Below are positions 17,899 through 26,272 of a stretch of 64,000 nt of DNA, in pieces. Source of the DNA: Pseudomonas marginalis. Lineage in GTDB: Bacteria; Pseudomonadota; Gammaproteobacteria; Pseudomonadales; Pseudomonadaceae. The notes beneath the pieces are model-generated. The model worked only from the letters and a program-made list of their open reading frames with translations. It ran no database searches and was not told the DNA's origin. The stretch is taken from assembly GCF_008692035.1 (NCBI RefSeq), contig NZ_VTFG01000001.1:2666001-2730000 (forward strand), written 5' to 3'. The translations under genes were made by a program, and so were the position numbers. Position 1 is the stretch's first letter, and each line of letters opens with the position of its first letter.

Positions 17899-18318
17899 TC
17901 AAGGTTTCAGGTTGAACAATGCCGTGCCACTTGCCATGTCGAACGGCGCCGACCAATGCTCATGCACCACCTTCCATTCGCCGTCGAAACGTTGATAACC
18001 GGCGGTCACCCGCATCCAGCAGGCCTTCACTTCACCGTCCGGCCCGGCGCCGCCGCAGTGGGCGAGCCAGTGGGCGAATGCGCTGTCCTGGGACTCGACG
18101 ATACGCAGTTCGTGGAACTCGAAAATGCCCGGGCCGGGGCAGTGCTCCATGCAGGCCTCCCAGTGCGCACGATAGGCCGCCTTACCTTTGAACTGCAGGG
18201 CGGTCACGGCGTCGAACGAGACGATATCGTCGGCGTAATAGCTGACAATCTTATGGATATTCCGGGAAAGCACGGCTTGCTTCCATTGCTCGATCAGGGT
18301 GTTGATGGCGGTACTCAT
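17899..18318 (-). CDS. NTF2-like (SnoaL/DUF4440-type) protein
   Basis: A 139-residue NTF2-fold protein (LIEQWKQAVLSRNIHKIVSYYADDIVSFDAV..., WKVVHEHWSAPFD). The start at 18318 is chosen because GAAGGAG lies 8 bases before it; the longer frame to 18459 would run through the promoter. It is the first gene of the ECF42 operon and sits 44 bases downstream of an ECF42-type promoter. Ligand or catalytic role unknown. Confidence 0.9.
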   Translation of the reverse strand: MSTAINTLIEQWKQAVLSRNIHKIVSYYADDIVSFDAVTALQFKGKAAYRAHWEACMEHCPGPGIFEFHELRIVESQDSAFAHWLAHCGGAGPDGEVKACWMRVTAGYQRFDGEWKVVHEHWSAPFDMASGTALFNLKP

Positions 18319-18361
18319 GGCGATACTCCTTCGGGTTGGAAAATCACGGAAGACACCCTTA

Positions 18362-18388
18362 GTCGAACGGCCCTCGGGCAAATCGACA
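18362..18388 (-). promoter_or_regulatory. Predicted ECF42-dependent promoter
   Basis: On the minus strand TGTCGA (18388-18383) is followed after 17 bases by CGAC (18365-18362). The promoter reported for ECF42 in Streptomyces, as I recall it, is TGTCGA at -35 and CG(A/T)C at -10. It lies 44 bases before the NTF2-like start codon, at the head of the operon that encodes the sigma factor, which implies positive autoregulation. Confidence 0.6.
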
Positions 18389-18463
18389 GCCCGTTGAAAA
18401 ATAATGTCGTCCAGCACAAACCCGATAGACTGCGCCCTTCCTTGCCGCTGTTCGGACACGCCG

Positions 18464-18955
18464 ATGCAAACCCGCCTTGTCGCCTACGAGACGCTGAATG
18501 CCGTGCAACAACAGCACGTCAGCGCCATCGAAGTTCACCCTGAACAGCTGCCGTTTTGCGGCGACATGTATTGCGCCCTCAATTCGCTCCTGGCCAAGCC
18601 CAGCCCCGGCGTCAAAGGCTTTGCCCTGCTGGCCGACGACACTCCGGTGGCCTTCCTCCTGCTTAAACGCCCACCCTGCCTGCCCCACTGGGCCGATGAA
18701 CACAGCGCAACGCTGCATGCATTGCAGGTGGATCGGCTGCAGCAAGGGCGTGGATTCGGCAAGGCCTGTTTGCAAGCCTTGCCGGCGGCGGCATTGCAGG
18801 TGTGGCCGCAGATCAAGGCGCTGGAGTTGTCGGTGGACACGGACAATGTGGCGGCGATGGGGTTGTATCTGGGCGCAGGATGGGTAGACAGCGGGGAGGC
18901 GTATAAGGGCCGGATTGGGTATGAGCGGAGGTTGAGGTGGGTGTTTGCCGAGTGA
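18464..18955 (+). CDS. GNAT-family N-acetyltransferase
   Basis: A 163-residue GNAT protein. The acetyl-CoA motif is LQVDRLQQGRGFGKACLQAL (about 84-103), followed by LELSVDTDNVAAMGLYLGAGW. The start at 18464 is chosen as the ATG nearest the conserved fold. It is divergent from the ECF42 operon but its start is about 75 bases from that promoter, so a shared control region is possible. Substrate unknown. Confidence 0.88.
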   Translation: MQTRLVAYETLNAVQQQHVSAIEVHPEQLPFCGDMYCALNSLLAKPSPGVKGFALLADDTPVAFLLLKRPPCLPHWADEHSATLHALQVDRLQQGRGFGKACLQALPAAALQVWPQIKALELSVDTDNVAAMGLYLGAGWVDSGEAYKGRIGYERRLRWVFAE

Positions 18956-19115
18956 AACTTGAAGCCTGACTGATACCCGGCCCTCGGTGTCTACTGTCAG
19001 ATTTCACAGCTATACAAACATTGTTCATTGCCCTGTACTGGAATGCCAACGTTGTCGCTCATGGTTAGCAACGAGCAGGAGTGGAAACTCGCGACTTCCG
19101 GTATGGAGAACGACC

Positions 19116-20300
19116 ATGAGTACCCCATCAACGAAAAAAAGGCGAAACACCGCAGGGCACCCAGACCTATCCTTTGGCAACTCAATGCCTAAAGACGGCA
19201 CGGTTATCGCAGAGCCTTCGGGCGGACTGTCCCGTGTACTTAGCGACGGTTCGACGATTACGGTGGGCCTGACGGCTGTTGAAAAAACCAAAGTTATCGT
19301 TGTCAGCAAACACACGCTTGCCGGGGAACTGGATAAGAATTACGGGGTTTGGATGACCCCCGTTCCAAACACCTTTGTCCTCGTGGACCTGCTCATTCAG
19401 CGTGATAACAAGCCCCTCTTATTGAGCGCACAGGGAGACCTGTACACTGCATGTGTTACTCGATTCAATGCCGATCAGGGCACTGTGGACTTTTCGTTTG
19501 GCGATAAAGGTACAACTGAACTGGGCGATTCATTCAACCCGCATTTGTTGATAGCCGGCGCTATTGCAGTGCAGGCCACCGGGCATATCGTCGTTGTATT
19601 CAATGATGCTGAAACCAGCTTCATCTACCAACTCAACAGCAACGGTCAGGAAAGCAACTTCGGAAATCAGGGTCCGATTGAAGCACCCAACACCCGACTC
19701 GATAGGGTGTTGATTACCGACCGCGGTTTTGTCCTTGCCGGTTCCAGTGCAAGGAAGGCCCATATTCTAGGGCTTCTGCACGACGGCGAACTGGACCACA
19801 GTTTTGGCAGCCAAGGCGTTGTCGTATTGCCATTTACGACCAATGAAGACAGAAAAGTCGATGCGCTTGCCAAGGACCAGAATGGCCAAATCGTTGTCAT
19901 AGGTGGCAGTTTCGGGATCCCGCGAGGGATGAACTTCGTAGCCGTTCTGCTTGCCAGCGGCCAACTTGATCCACAATTTAATGAAGGGAAACCTCTGGAA
20001 AGCGAAGCCAGCTACGGTAACTACACCAGTGGACTGGTCCAGCCCGATGGGAAAATTGTGGTATTGGCTCGCTACGGTAATGGCAGCATCGTCCGACTGC
20101 TGCGGTTCAATCCGAACAGTCAGCCGGACGCTACCTTCGGTATAGGAGGCATCGCGGAGGCGTGGCGAGACCCACAAGGAAGACCTGAGCACACCGAAAT
20201 CAACCGGGTGGAGTGGGTGACGGTCAATAGCACATTGCAAAGCAGCGGTATCCTGCACACCTCGCGCGCATCCTTCATCGGGCGCCTGCTCAGCCAGTGA
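19116..20300 (+). CDS. Delta-60 repeat protein
   Basis: A 394-residue protein built of repeats of about 50-60 residues. Each has an anchor such as DLSFGNS, DFSFGDKG, DHSFGSQG, DPQFNEG or DATFGIGG, and often a following strand of the type DGKIVVLA. This is the delta-60 pattern and predicts a beta-propeller-like fold. No signal peptide, membrane segment or catalytic motif is seen. The start at 19116 has a GGAGAA ribosome site. Codon use and GC are visibly lower than in neighbours, which suggests later acquisition or relaxed selection. It stands alone. Confidence 0.8.
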   Translation: MSTPSTKKRRNTAGHPDLSFGNSMPKDGTVIAEPSGGLSRVLSDGSTITVGLTAVEKTKVIVVSKHTLAGELDKNYGVWMTPVPNTFVLVDLLIQRDNKPLLLSAQGDLYTACVTRFNADQGTVDFSFGDKGTTELGDSFNPHLLIAGAIAVQATGHIVVVFNDAETSFIYQLNSNGQESNFGNQGPIEAPNTRLDRVLITDRGFVLAGSSARKAHILGLLHDGELDHSFGSQGVVVLPFTTNEDRKVDALAKDQNGQIVVIGGSFGIPRGMNFVAVLLASGQLDPQFNEGKPLESEASYGNYTSGLVQPDGKIVVLARYGNGSIVRLLRFNPNSQPDATFGIGGIAEAWRDPQGRPEHTEINRVEWVTVNSTLQSSGILHTSRASFIGRLLSQ

Positions 20301-20306
20301 CGCTAG

Positions 20307-20334
20307 CGGCTGAACTGCCAAGGCAGCTCAGCCG
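20307..20334. terminator. Hairpin between convergent genes
   Basis: CGGCTGAACTGCC / GGCAGCTCAGCCG arms with one mismatch and an AA loop, six bases after the delta-60 stop. The T tract is weak, so intrinsic termination is only possible. Confidence 0.45.
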
Positions 20335-20341
20335 TGTTGCA

Positions 20342-20824
20342 TCAAGCCTTGGGCTCCACCGGCAACCAGATCTCCACCGTGCCCGTGCCCTTGCGCCCAT
20401 CAAAATCCGCGCTATAGCGCTCGAAATCCGCCCCCGCCACCTTGTAGCCCGAATGCGGCAACCACTCGAACATGATGCGCTCATAGGTCTGCTCCAGTGC
20501 CTGCACCGGGCCATAGTGCGGGAACACCGCGTAGTGGTGCGCAGGCAGTTCGACGGACTCGAAGTTGCTCGGCACATCGCCCTTGGACGGTACTTCCACC
20601 CCGGCCATGTAATCGAATTCACCGTGGCTGGGGTTATGGCAAACGCCGTAGGTCACCCCGCCGACGCGTTTCTTGATGTGTTTTACGCTTTCGTCGAACA
20701 CACTCCACAACTTGGGGATATCGCCCACGGTGGCCTTCGAATAACGCCCTTGCACCCCGGCGATCACCAGGGCCTTGCCGTCTTCCATGCGCGGCTCTAA
20801 CGGTTGTTTTGTCTGCTGATCCAT
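20342..20824 (-). CDS. GyrI-like/AraC effector-binding domain protein
   Basis: A 160-residue stand-alone GyrI-like (SOUL/AraC_E_bind) domain: ALVIAGVQGRYSKATVGDIPKLW, VTYGVCHNPSHGEFDYMAGVEV, YAVFPHYGPVQALEQTYERIMFEWLP. Such proteins bind small hydrophobic or cationic ligands and include gyrase inhibitors (SbmC). The start at 20824 has an AAGGAGAC ribosome site; a longer frame to 21058 is unlikely because it would overlap alaC. There is no DNA-binding domain in this version. Confidence 0.87.
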   Translation of the reverse strand: MDQQTKQPLEPRMEDGKALVIAGVQGRYSKATVGDIPKLWSVFDESVKHIKKRVGGVTYGVCHNPSHGEFDYMAGVEVPSKGDVPSNFESVELPAHHYAVFPHYGPVQALEQTYERIMFEWLPHSGYKVAGADFERYSADFDGRKGTGTVEIWLPVEPKA

Positions 20825-21020
20825 CTGAACAGTCTCCTTCTTATGAGGGAACAAACCCGTATCGAGTATAGGGGCATATCCTTGCAGTACTCCATGCAGA
20901 AAATTTCCCGACACATCTGGACAACTGGCCATCATCGACCGTATTGTCTGCCCCGCAGGCCACCGCAGTGGCCGACGTCGCTCGGACGGTTCCGGGCGCT
21001 TACGTACTCTCGAGGCAACA

Positions 21021-22232
21021 ATGGCAGACCTTGGTTCGCCGCGCCGCTTTGCGCGCATAGATCGACTCCCCCCTTACGTTTTCAATATCACTGCCGAGCT
21101 GAAGATGGCTGCGCGTCGGCGCGGCGAAGACATCATCGACTTGAGCATGGGTAACCCCGACGGCGCCACGCCTCCCCATATCGTGGAGAAGATGGTCACC
21201 GTCGCCCAACGGGAAGACACCCACGGCTACTCCACCTCCAAAGGCATTCCGCGTCTGCGCCGGGCGATTTCGCGCTGGTACAAGGATCGCTACGAAGTGG
21301 ACATCGACCCCGAAACCGAAGCCATCGTGACCATCGGTTCCAAGGAAGGCCTGGCACATTTGATGCTGGCCACCCTGGACCAGGGCGACACGGTGCTGGT
21401 GCCCAACCCGAGCTACCCGATTCATATCTACGGTGCCGTGATTGCCGGCGCCCAGGTGCGTTCGGTGCCGCTGGTGCCTGGCGTGGACTTCTTCGCTGAG
21501 CTGGAACGGGCGATCCGCGGCTCGATCCCCAAGCCGAAGATGATGATCCTCGGCTTCCCGTCCAACCCCACCGCGCAGTGCGTGGAGCTGGATTTCTTCG
21601 AACGGGTGATCGCCCTGGCCAAGCAGTACGATGTGCTGGTGGTGCATGACCTGGCCTACGCCGACATCGTCTACGACGGCTGGAAAGCCCCGTCGATCAT
21701 GCAGGTGCCGGGGGCCAAGGACATTGCGGTGGAGTTTTTCACCCTGTCCAAGAGCTACAACATGGCCGGCTGGCGCATCGGTTTCATGGTGGGCAACCCG
21801 GAACTGGTCAATGCCCTGGCGCGGATCAAGAGCTACCACGACTATGGCACCTTCACCCCGCTGCAAGTCGCCGCGATTGCCGCACTGGAAGGCGACCAAC
21901 AGTGCGTGAAGGACATCGCCGAGCAGTACCGCCAGCGCCGCAACGTGCTGGTCAAGGGCCTGCATGAGCTGGGCTGGATGGTGGAGAATCCCAAGGCGTC
22001 AATGTACGTCTGGGCGAAGATTCCCGAGGCGTATGCCGCCATGGGTTCGCTGGAGTTTGCCAAGAAGCTGCTGCTGGAAGCGAAGGTCTGTGTGTCGCCG
22101 GGGATTGGGTTTGGCGAGTATGGGGATGATCATGTGCGCTTCGCGCTGATCGAGAACCAGGACCGGATTCGCCAGGCGGTGCGCGGGATTCGCGGGATGT
22201 TCCGGGCGGATGGGCTGGTCGCTAAAGCCTGA
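21021..22232 (+). CDS. alaC: Glutamate-pyruvate (alanine) transaminase
   Basis: A 403-residue class I/II PLP aminotransferase matching Ala[22 protein letters not shown] near the start, [60 protein letters not shown] and the PLP-lysine motif [13 protein letters not shown]. It makes alanine from pyruvate and glutamate. It is preceded by 196 bases to the divergent GyrI-like start and followed by a REP hairpin. Confidence 0.93.
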   Translation: MADLGSPRRFARIDRLPPYVFNITAELKMAARRRGEDIIDLSMGNPDGATPPHIVEKMVTVAQREDTHGYSTSKGIPRLRRAISRWYKDRYEVDIDPETEAIVTIGSKEGLAHLMLATLDQGDTVLVPNPSYPIHIYGAVIAGAQVRSVPLVPGVDFFAELERAIRGSIPKPKMMILGFPSNPTAQCVELDFFERVIALAKQYDVLVVHDLAYADIVYDGWKAPSIMQVPGAKDIAVEFFTLSKSYNMAGWRIGFMVGNPELVNALARIKSYHDYGTFTPLQVAAIAALEGDQQCVKDIAEQYRQRRNVLVKGLHELGWMVENPKASMYVWAKIPEAYAAMGSLEFAKKLLLEAKVCVSPGIGFGEYGDDHVRFALIENQDRIRQAVRGIRGMFRADGLVAKA

Positions 22233-22260
22233 CCCGTTCCACCTGAACAAATGTTGTCAA

Positions 22261-22291
22261 ACTGTGGGAGGGGCTTGCCCCCTCCCACAGT
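22261..22291. repeat. Short REP hairpin, GTGGGAGGG family
   Basis: ACTGTGGGAGGGG / CCCCTCCCACAGT arms around a short CTTGC loop, between convergent alaC and gntT. Confidence 0.8.
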
Positions 22292-22327
22292 TGATTGGGT
22301 TTTCACCCTTGCCTTGTAGTGTGTCGG

Positions 22328-23680
22328 TTAGACCACCAACGACAGCAACATGATAAAGATCAGTGCCACAACGGACAGGATGGTCTCCATTGCCGTCCAG
22401 GTCTTGAAGGTCTCGGCCACGGTCATGTTGAAGTACTGCTTCACCAGCCAGAACCCCGCATCGTTGACGTGAGACAGGATCAACGAACCCGCCCCCGTCG
22501 CCAACACCAGCAGCTCACGGTTAACCCCGGGAATCATCCCCACCACCGGCACTACGATGCCCGCGCCGGTAATGGTCGCCACGGTGGCCGAACCGGTCGC
22601 CACACGAATCACCGCCGCCACCAGCCACGCCAGCAGGATCGGGTTGATCTGTGCGTTCACCGCCATGTGGCCGATCACGTCACCCACGCCGCTGGTCACC
22701 AGCATCTGCTTGAAGCCACCACCGGCACCGATGATCAGGATGATCGCGGCGGTTGGCGCAAGGCTGGCGTCGAGCAGCTTGAGGATCTGCTTGGAATGGA
22801 TGCCCTGGCGACTGCCAAAGGTGTACAGCGACAGCAGCAACGCCAGCAGCAAGGCGGTGATCGGGTGACCGATCATGTCCATCCAGTTGCGCACCACGTT
22901 GCCTTCGGCAAAGGCGATGTCGGCGAAGGTTTTGAGCAGCATCAGGAACACCGGCAGCAGCACGGTGACCAGGGTGATACTGAAGCTCGGCAGGTTTTTG
23001 TTCTCAGGCTCGCGGGCCAGTTGGTCGACCAGTTCCTGGGACGGGTTGCCCGGGATGTACTTGGCGATAAACGTACCGAAGATCGGGCCCGCGATGATGG
23101 CGGTCGGCAGCGCGACGATCAGGCCGTACAGGATGGTCTTGCCGATGTCGGCGCCAAACACCCCGATGGCCAGCAGCGGGCCCGGGTGCGGCGGTACCAG
23201 GCCGTGGACTGCCGAGAGGCCGGCGAGCAGCGGGATGCCGATCTTGATCAGCGACACGCCGGTGCGGCGCGCAACGATAAACACCAGCGGGATCAGCAGT
23301 ACAAAGCCGATCTCGAAGAACAGCGGAATGCCCACCAGGAACGCGGCGAACATCATGGCCCACTGGACCTTGTCCTTGCCAAAGGCGCGGATCAGGGTCT
23401 GGGCGATCTGATCGGCACCGCCGGATTCGGCCATCATCTTGCCGAGCATGGTGCCCAGCGCGAGGATGATGCCGACAAAGCCAAGCACCCCGCCGAAACC
23501 GTCCTGGAACGCCTTGATGATCTTGTCCACCGGCATGCCCGAGGTCAGGCCAAGGAAGCCGGCCGCGATGATCAGCGCGATAAACGGGTGAACCTTGAAG
23601 CGGGTGATCAAGACGATCAGCCCGATGATGGTAACGACTGCATCTAACAGCAGGTACGACTCGTGGGACATGCCAAACAT
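22328..23680 (-). CDS. gntT: Gluconate permease (GntP family)
   Basis: A 450-residue inner-membrane gluconate:H+ symporter of the GntP family. It has 12-14 hydrophobic segments, the conserved GLVPPHPGPLLAIGVFGAD block, and ATGSATVATITGAGIV followed by LSHVNDAGFWLVKQYF. MFGMSHES and MSHES are alternative starts; GGAGAG lies just before the first. A gluconate-regulator palindrome (23739) and an A-rich Crc-type motif (23701) precede it. It follows gntK in the same direction after 84 bases. Confidence 0.94.
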   Translation of the reverse strand: MFGMSHESYLLLDAVVTIIGLIVLITRFKVHPFIALIIAAGFLGLTSGMPVDKIIKAFQDGFGGVLGFVGIILALGTMLGKMMAESGGADQIAQTLIRAFGKDKVQWAMMFAAFLVGIPLFFEIGFVLLIPLVFIVARRTGVSLIKIGIPLLAGLSAVHGLVPPHPGPLLAIGVFGADIGKTILYGLIVALPTAIIAGPIFGTFIAKYIPGNPSQELVDQLAREPENKNLPSFSITLVTVLLPVFLMLLKTFADIAFAEGNVVRNWMDMIGHPITALLLALLLSLYTFGSRQGIHSKQILKLLDASLAPTAAIILIIGAGGGFKQMLVTSGVGDVIGHMAVNAQINPILLAWLVAAVIRVATGSATVATITGAGIVVPVVGMIPGVNRELLVLATGAGSLILSHVNDAGFWLVKQYFNMTVAETFKTWTAMETILSVVALIFIMLLSLVV

Positions 23681-23700
23681 GGGGGGTCTCTCCTGTTTGT

Positions 23701-23711
23701 TGTTGTTATTA
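23701..23711 (-). promoter_or_regulatory. CA-rich Crc/Hfq-type motif in gntT leader
   Basis: On the minus strand this reads AATAACAACAA, matching the AANAANAA catabolite-repression consensus, and lies a few bases upstream of the gntT ribosome site. Confidence 0.5.
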
Positions 23712-23738
23712 AAGCGGGTGTTGAATTTCCTGCCGGGG

Positions 23739-23750
23739 ATAGCGCTATCT
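23739..23750. promoter_or_regulatory. Gluconate regulator operator, copy 1
   Basis: Perfect palindrome GATAGCGCTATC between gntK and gntT, upstream of gntT. Near-identical sequences precede gntK and the LacI-type gene. Confidence 0.65.
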
Positions 23751-23764
23751 TTTCCGGCAAAAAA

Positions 23765-24298
23765 TCAGTTGGATGGTTCAAAACCGTGTGTCAGCCACCA
23801 GGCGTTGGTCTGCCTGGCCAACTCCTCGACGCTGTCTTCGCTGGCGTTGAGGGCCAGGGTCAGCGGCTCGCCCTTGGGCGATTCAAGGGTGGCGAACTGG
23901 CTGTCGATGAGGCTGGCCGGCATGAAATGGCCGGGGCGATGGGACACGCGGTCGGCGGCGACTTCGCGGGTCAGCTCCAGGAATACAAAGCCCAGGCCCG
24001 GCGCGGCTTCGCGCAGGTGGTCGCGGTATTTCTTTTTCAGCGCGGAGCAGGTGAGTACCGGATGTTCACCGGCCTTGAGCGAACGGCGCAGTTCATCGCA
24101 CAGGATGTCGAGCCAACCGGCGCGGTCGTCGTCGTTGAGGGGGTGGCCGGCGCTCATCTTTTCGATGTTCGCGGCGGGGTGAAAGCTGTCGCCTTCAATG
24201 GCGGTGGCACCGTTCAGGTGGCACAGGGCCTCGCTGACGCTGGTTTTGCCACAGCCGGCAACACCCATGATGACCAGGGCGGTAACAGGTTGACTCAT
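23765..24298 (-). CDS. gntK: Gluconokinase
   Basis: Phosphorylates gluconate to 6-phosphogluconate, which feeds the Entner-Doudoroff pathway. The 177-residue protein has a P-loop (MGVAGCGKTS, about 11-20), GDSFHPAANIEKMSAGHPLNDDDRAGWL and TCSALKKKYRDHLR, all standard for GntK. The start at 24298 (MSQPVTALVIMG) has GAGG upstream. It is divergent from the LacI-type regulator and is the first gene of gntK-gntT. Confidence 0.95.
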   Translation of the reverse strand: MSQPVTALVIMGVAGCGKTSVSEALCHLNGATAIEGDSFHPAANIEKMSAGHPLNDDDRAGWLDILCDELRRSLKAGEHPVLTCSALKKKYRDHLREAAPGLGFVFLELTREVAADRVSHRPGHFMPASLIDSQFATLESPKGEPLTLALNASEDSVEELARQTNAWWLTHGFEPSN

Positions 24299-24316
24299 GA
24301 AACACCTCAAGACGCA

Positions 24317-24328
24317 GATAGCGCTACC
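24317..24328. promoter_or_regulatory. Gluconate regulator operator, copy 2
   Basis: GATAGCGCTACC, one mismatch from the palindrome at 23739, 19 bases before the gntK start codon. Confidence 0.6.
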
Positions 24329-24467
24329 TTTGCACGCGGTGAGGCAAGTGCAAAAACAGGCTTTTCCCGCGCCGTCTTGTCATTTTTATGGAGTGACGCG
24401 TGCATCCGCTCCAATCATTTGAACCGGATCAGGCAACCCATAGTTCAATAATTTGCAGCCTTTTGGA

Positions 24468-24479
24468 GACAGCGCTACC
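24468..24479. promoter_or_regulatory. Gluconate regulator operator, copy 3
   Basis: GACAGCGCTACC, 35 bases before the LacI-type gene; it shares the AGCGCTA core with the other two copies and implies autoregulation. Confidence 0.55.
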
Positions 24480-24513
24480 TTAGTGCCTCGATTTTTGTTT
24501 GGCAAGCCGCCTG

Positions 24514-25542
24514 ATGACCTCCAAGAACGATAAAAATACCCGCACCACCGGTCGCCCTACCCTTAACGAAGTTGCCCGCCTGGCCGGCGTCAGCCCGATT
24601 ACCGCCTCCCGCGCGCTGCGCGGCATCAGCACCGTGGCCACCGAGTTGGTGGAAAAAGTCCAGCACGCCGCTGCCGAACTCAACTACGTGGTCAACCCCG
24701 CCGCCCGCGCCCTGGCTTCGGCCCAGAGCCATTCGGTGGTAGTCCTGGTGCCGTCGCTGTCCAACCTGCTGTTTATCGAAACCCTCGAAGCCATCCACCA
24801 AGTGCTGCGGCCCAAGGGCTTTGAAGTACTGATCGGCAACTCCCACTATTCGCGCGACGAAGAGGAAAACCTGCTGCGCAACTACATGGCCTATCAGCCT
24901 CGCGGACTGTTGTTGACCGGCTTCGATCGCACCGAAAGCGCCCGACGGATGGTCGAGGCCAGTAATGTGCCGTGTGTGTACATGATGGACCTGGACCCCA
25001 ATGCCGGCGTGAACTGCGTGGGCTTCTCGCAGTTGGCGGCGGGTGAAACCGCGGCCGCACATTTGATCTCCCGTGGGCGCAAGCGCCTGGCGTATATCGG
25101 CGCGCAACTGGACCAACGCACCCTGCTGCGTGGTGAAGGCTTCCGCCGCGCGCTGCAACAGGCGGGCCTGTACGACCCGGCGCTGGAACTGCTGACACCA
25201 CGCCCTTCCTCGGTGGGCCTGGGCGGCGAGCTGTTCCTGCAACTGCTGGCCACCCATCCGGATGTGGATGCGATCTTCTTCGGCAACGACGACCTGGCCC
25301 AGGGCGCGCTGCTGGAAGCCATGCGACACGGCATCAAAGTGCCAGAACGTGTCGCGGTGCTGGGCTTCAACGACTTGCCGGCGTCGTCCTTCATGGTGCC
25401 GCGCCTGAGCAGCATCAGTACCCCCAGGGAAGCGATCGGGCGGCGGGCGGCGGAGCATTTGTTGACGATCATGGCGGGCAACAGGATCGCCAAGCCGGTG
25501 GTGGACATGGGATTTGAGTTGCAGGTTCGCGAGAGCACGTAG
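24514..25542 (+). CDS. gntR: LacI-family gluconate repressor
   Basis: A 342-residue LacI/GalR regulator. HTH at about 17-40 (RPTLNEVARLAGVSPITASRALRG), then a hinge helix and a periplasmic-binding-type sugar domain (VVLVPSLSNLLFIETLEAI, DAIFFGNDDLAQGALLEAM, GFNDLPASSFMVPRLSSI). It is divergent from gntK-gntT, and three shared palindromes sit at the promoters. By analogy with GntR it should release DNA on binding gluconate or 6-phosphogluconate. The start at 24514 (ATG) is preferred to a TTG at 24499; neither has a strong ribosome site. Confidence 0.9.
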   Translation: MTSKNDKNTRTTGRPTLNEVARLAGVSPITASRALRGISTVATELVEKVQHAAAELNYVVNPAARALASAQSHSVVVLVPSLSNLLFIETLEAIHQVLRPKGFEVLIGNSHYSRDEEENLLRNYMAYQPRGLLLTGFDRTESARRMVEASNVPCVYMMDLDPNAGVNCVGFSQLAAGETAAAHLISRGRKRLAYIGAQLDQRTLLRGEGFRRALQQAGLYDPALELLTPRPSSVGLGGELFLQLLATHPDVDAIFFGNDDLAQGALLEAMRHGIKVPERVAVLGFNDLPASSFMVPRLSSISTPREAIGRRAAEHLLTIMAGNRIAKPVVDMGFELQVREST

Positions 25543-25635
25543 TCCCTCCCACATTTTGACCCCGCCCGCTCGGAGGCATCGCCGTAGCTTCTCCCGCCTG
25601 CTAGATTGGCTGTTCTCCATCGCAAGGAAAGCACC

Positions 25636-26268
25636 ATGGCACATTCACTGAAAATCCTGGGTCGCACGTCCTCCATCAACGTGCGCAAAGTGCTCTGGAC
25701 CTGCCAGGAACTGGGCATCGACTACGTGCGCGAAGACTGGGGCATCGGCTTCCAGCCCACCCAGTCCGCCGAATTCCTCGCCCTGAACCCCAATGCCCAG
25801 ATACCGGTGCTGATCGACGACCACGGCGTGCTGTGGGAGTCCAATACCATCTGTCGCTACCTGGTAGGGCTTTACCAGCGTCACGACCTGCTGCCCATCG
25901 AGCCCGCACCACGGGCCCGGGTCGAGCAGTGGATCGACTGGCAGGCCGTCGAGCTCAACCGTGCCTGGGGCGATGCTTTCACCGCCCTGGTACGCAATAA
26001 CCCGGACGGCCTGGACGCGGCGCAGATTGAAGCCGCCGTGCAACGATGGAACGACAAGATGGGCATCCTCGAGCAACAACTGAGCAAAACCGGGGCCTTT
26101 GTTGCCGGCGATGAATTCACCCTCGCCGACATCCTCATCGGCCTCTCGGTGCACCGCTGGCAGATGACGCCCATGGCGCGCCCGGCCTACCCCGCCATTG
26201 CGGCCTACTACCAGCGCCTCGGCCAGCACCAGGGCTTCCAGCTCTTCGCCCTCGACGGGCATAACTAA
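25636..26268 (+). CDS. Glutathione S-transferase family protein
   Basis: A 210-residue GST. N-terminal thioredoxin fold (KILGRTSSINVRKVLWTCQELG; cis-Pro in NAQIPVL; glutathione-contacting ES in WESNTICRYL) and an all-helical C-terminal domain (GDEFTLADILIGLSVHRW). It is followed after only 4 bases by a sugar-dehydrogenase-like gene and then an MFS gene, so it is likely the first gene of an operon. Substrate unknown. Confidence 0.9.
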   Translation: MAHSLKILGRTSSINVRKVLWTCQELGIDYVREDWGIGFQPTQSAEFLALNPNAQIPVLIDDHGVLWESNTICRYLVGLYQRHDLLPIEPAPRARVEQWIDWQAVELNRAWGDAFTALVRNNPDGLDAAQIEAAVQRWNDKMGILEQQLSKTGAFVAGDEFTLADILIGLSVHRWQMTPMARPAYPAIAAYYQRLGQHQGFQLFALDGHN

Positions 26269-26272
26269 GGAC

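Noticed and set aside
18956..19115. Coding extension of the delta-60 gene to 18987
   Set aside because: The added 43 residues have no repeat character and the ribosome site lies directly before 19116.
22295..23647. 450-codon plus-strand frame over gntT
   Set aside because: Antisense to a canonical gluconate permease and full of Asp/Gln/His without domain likeness.
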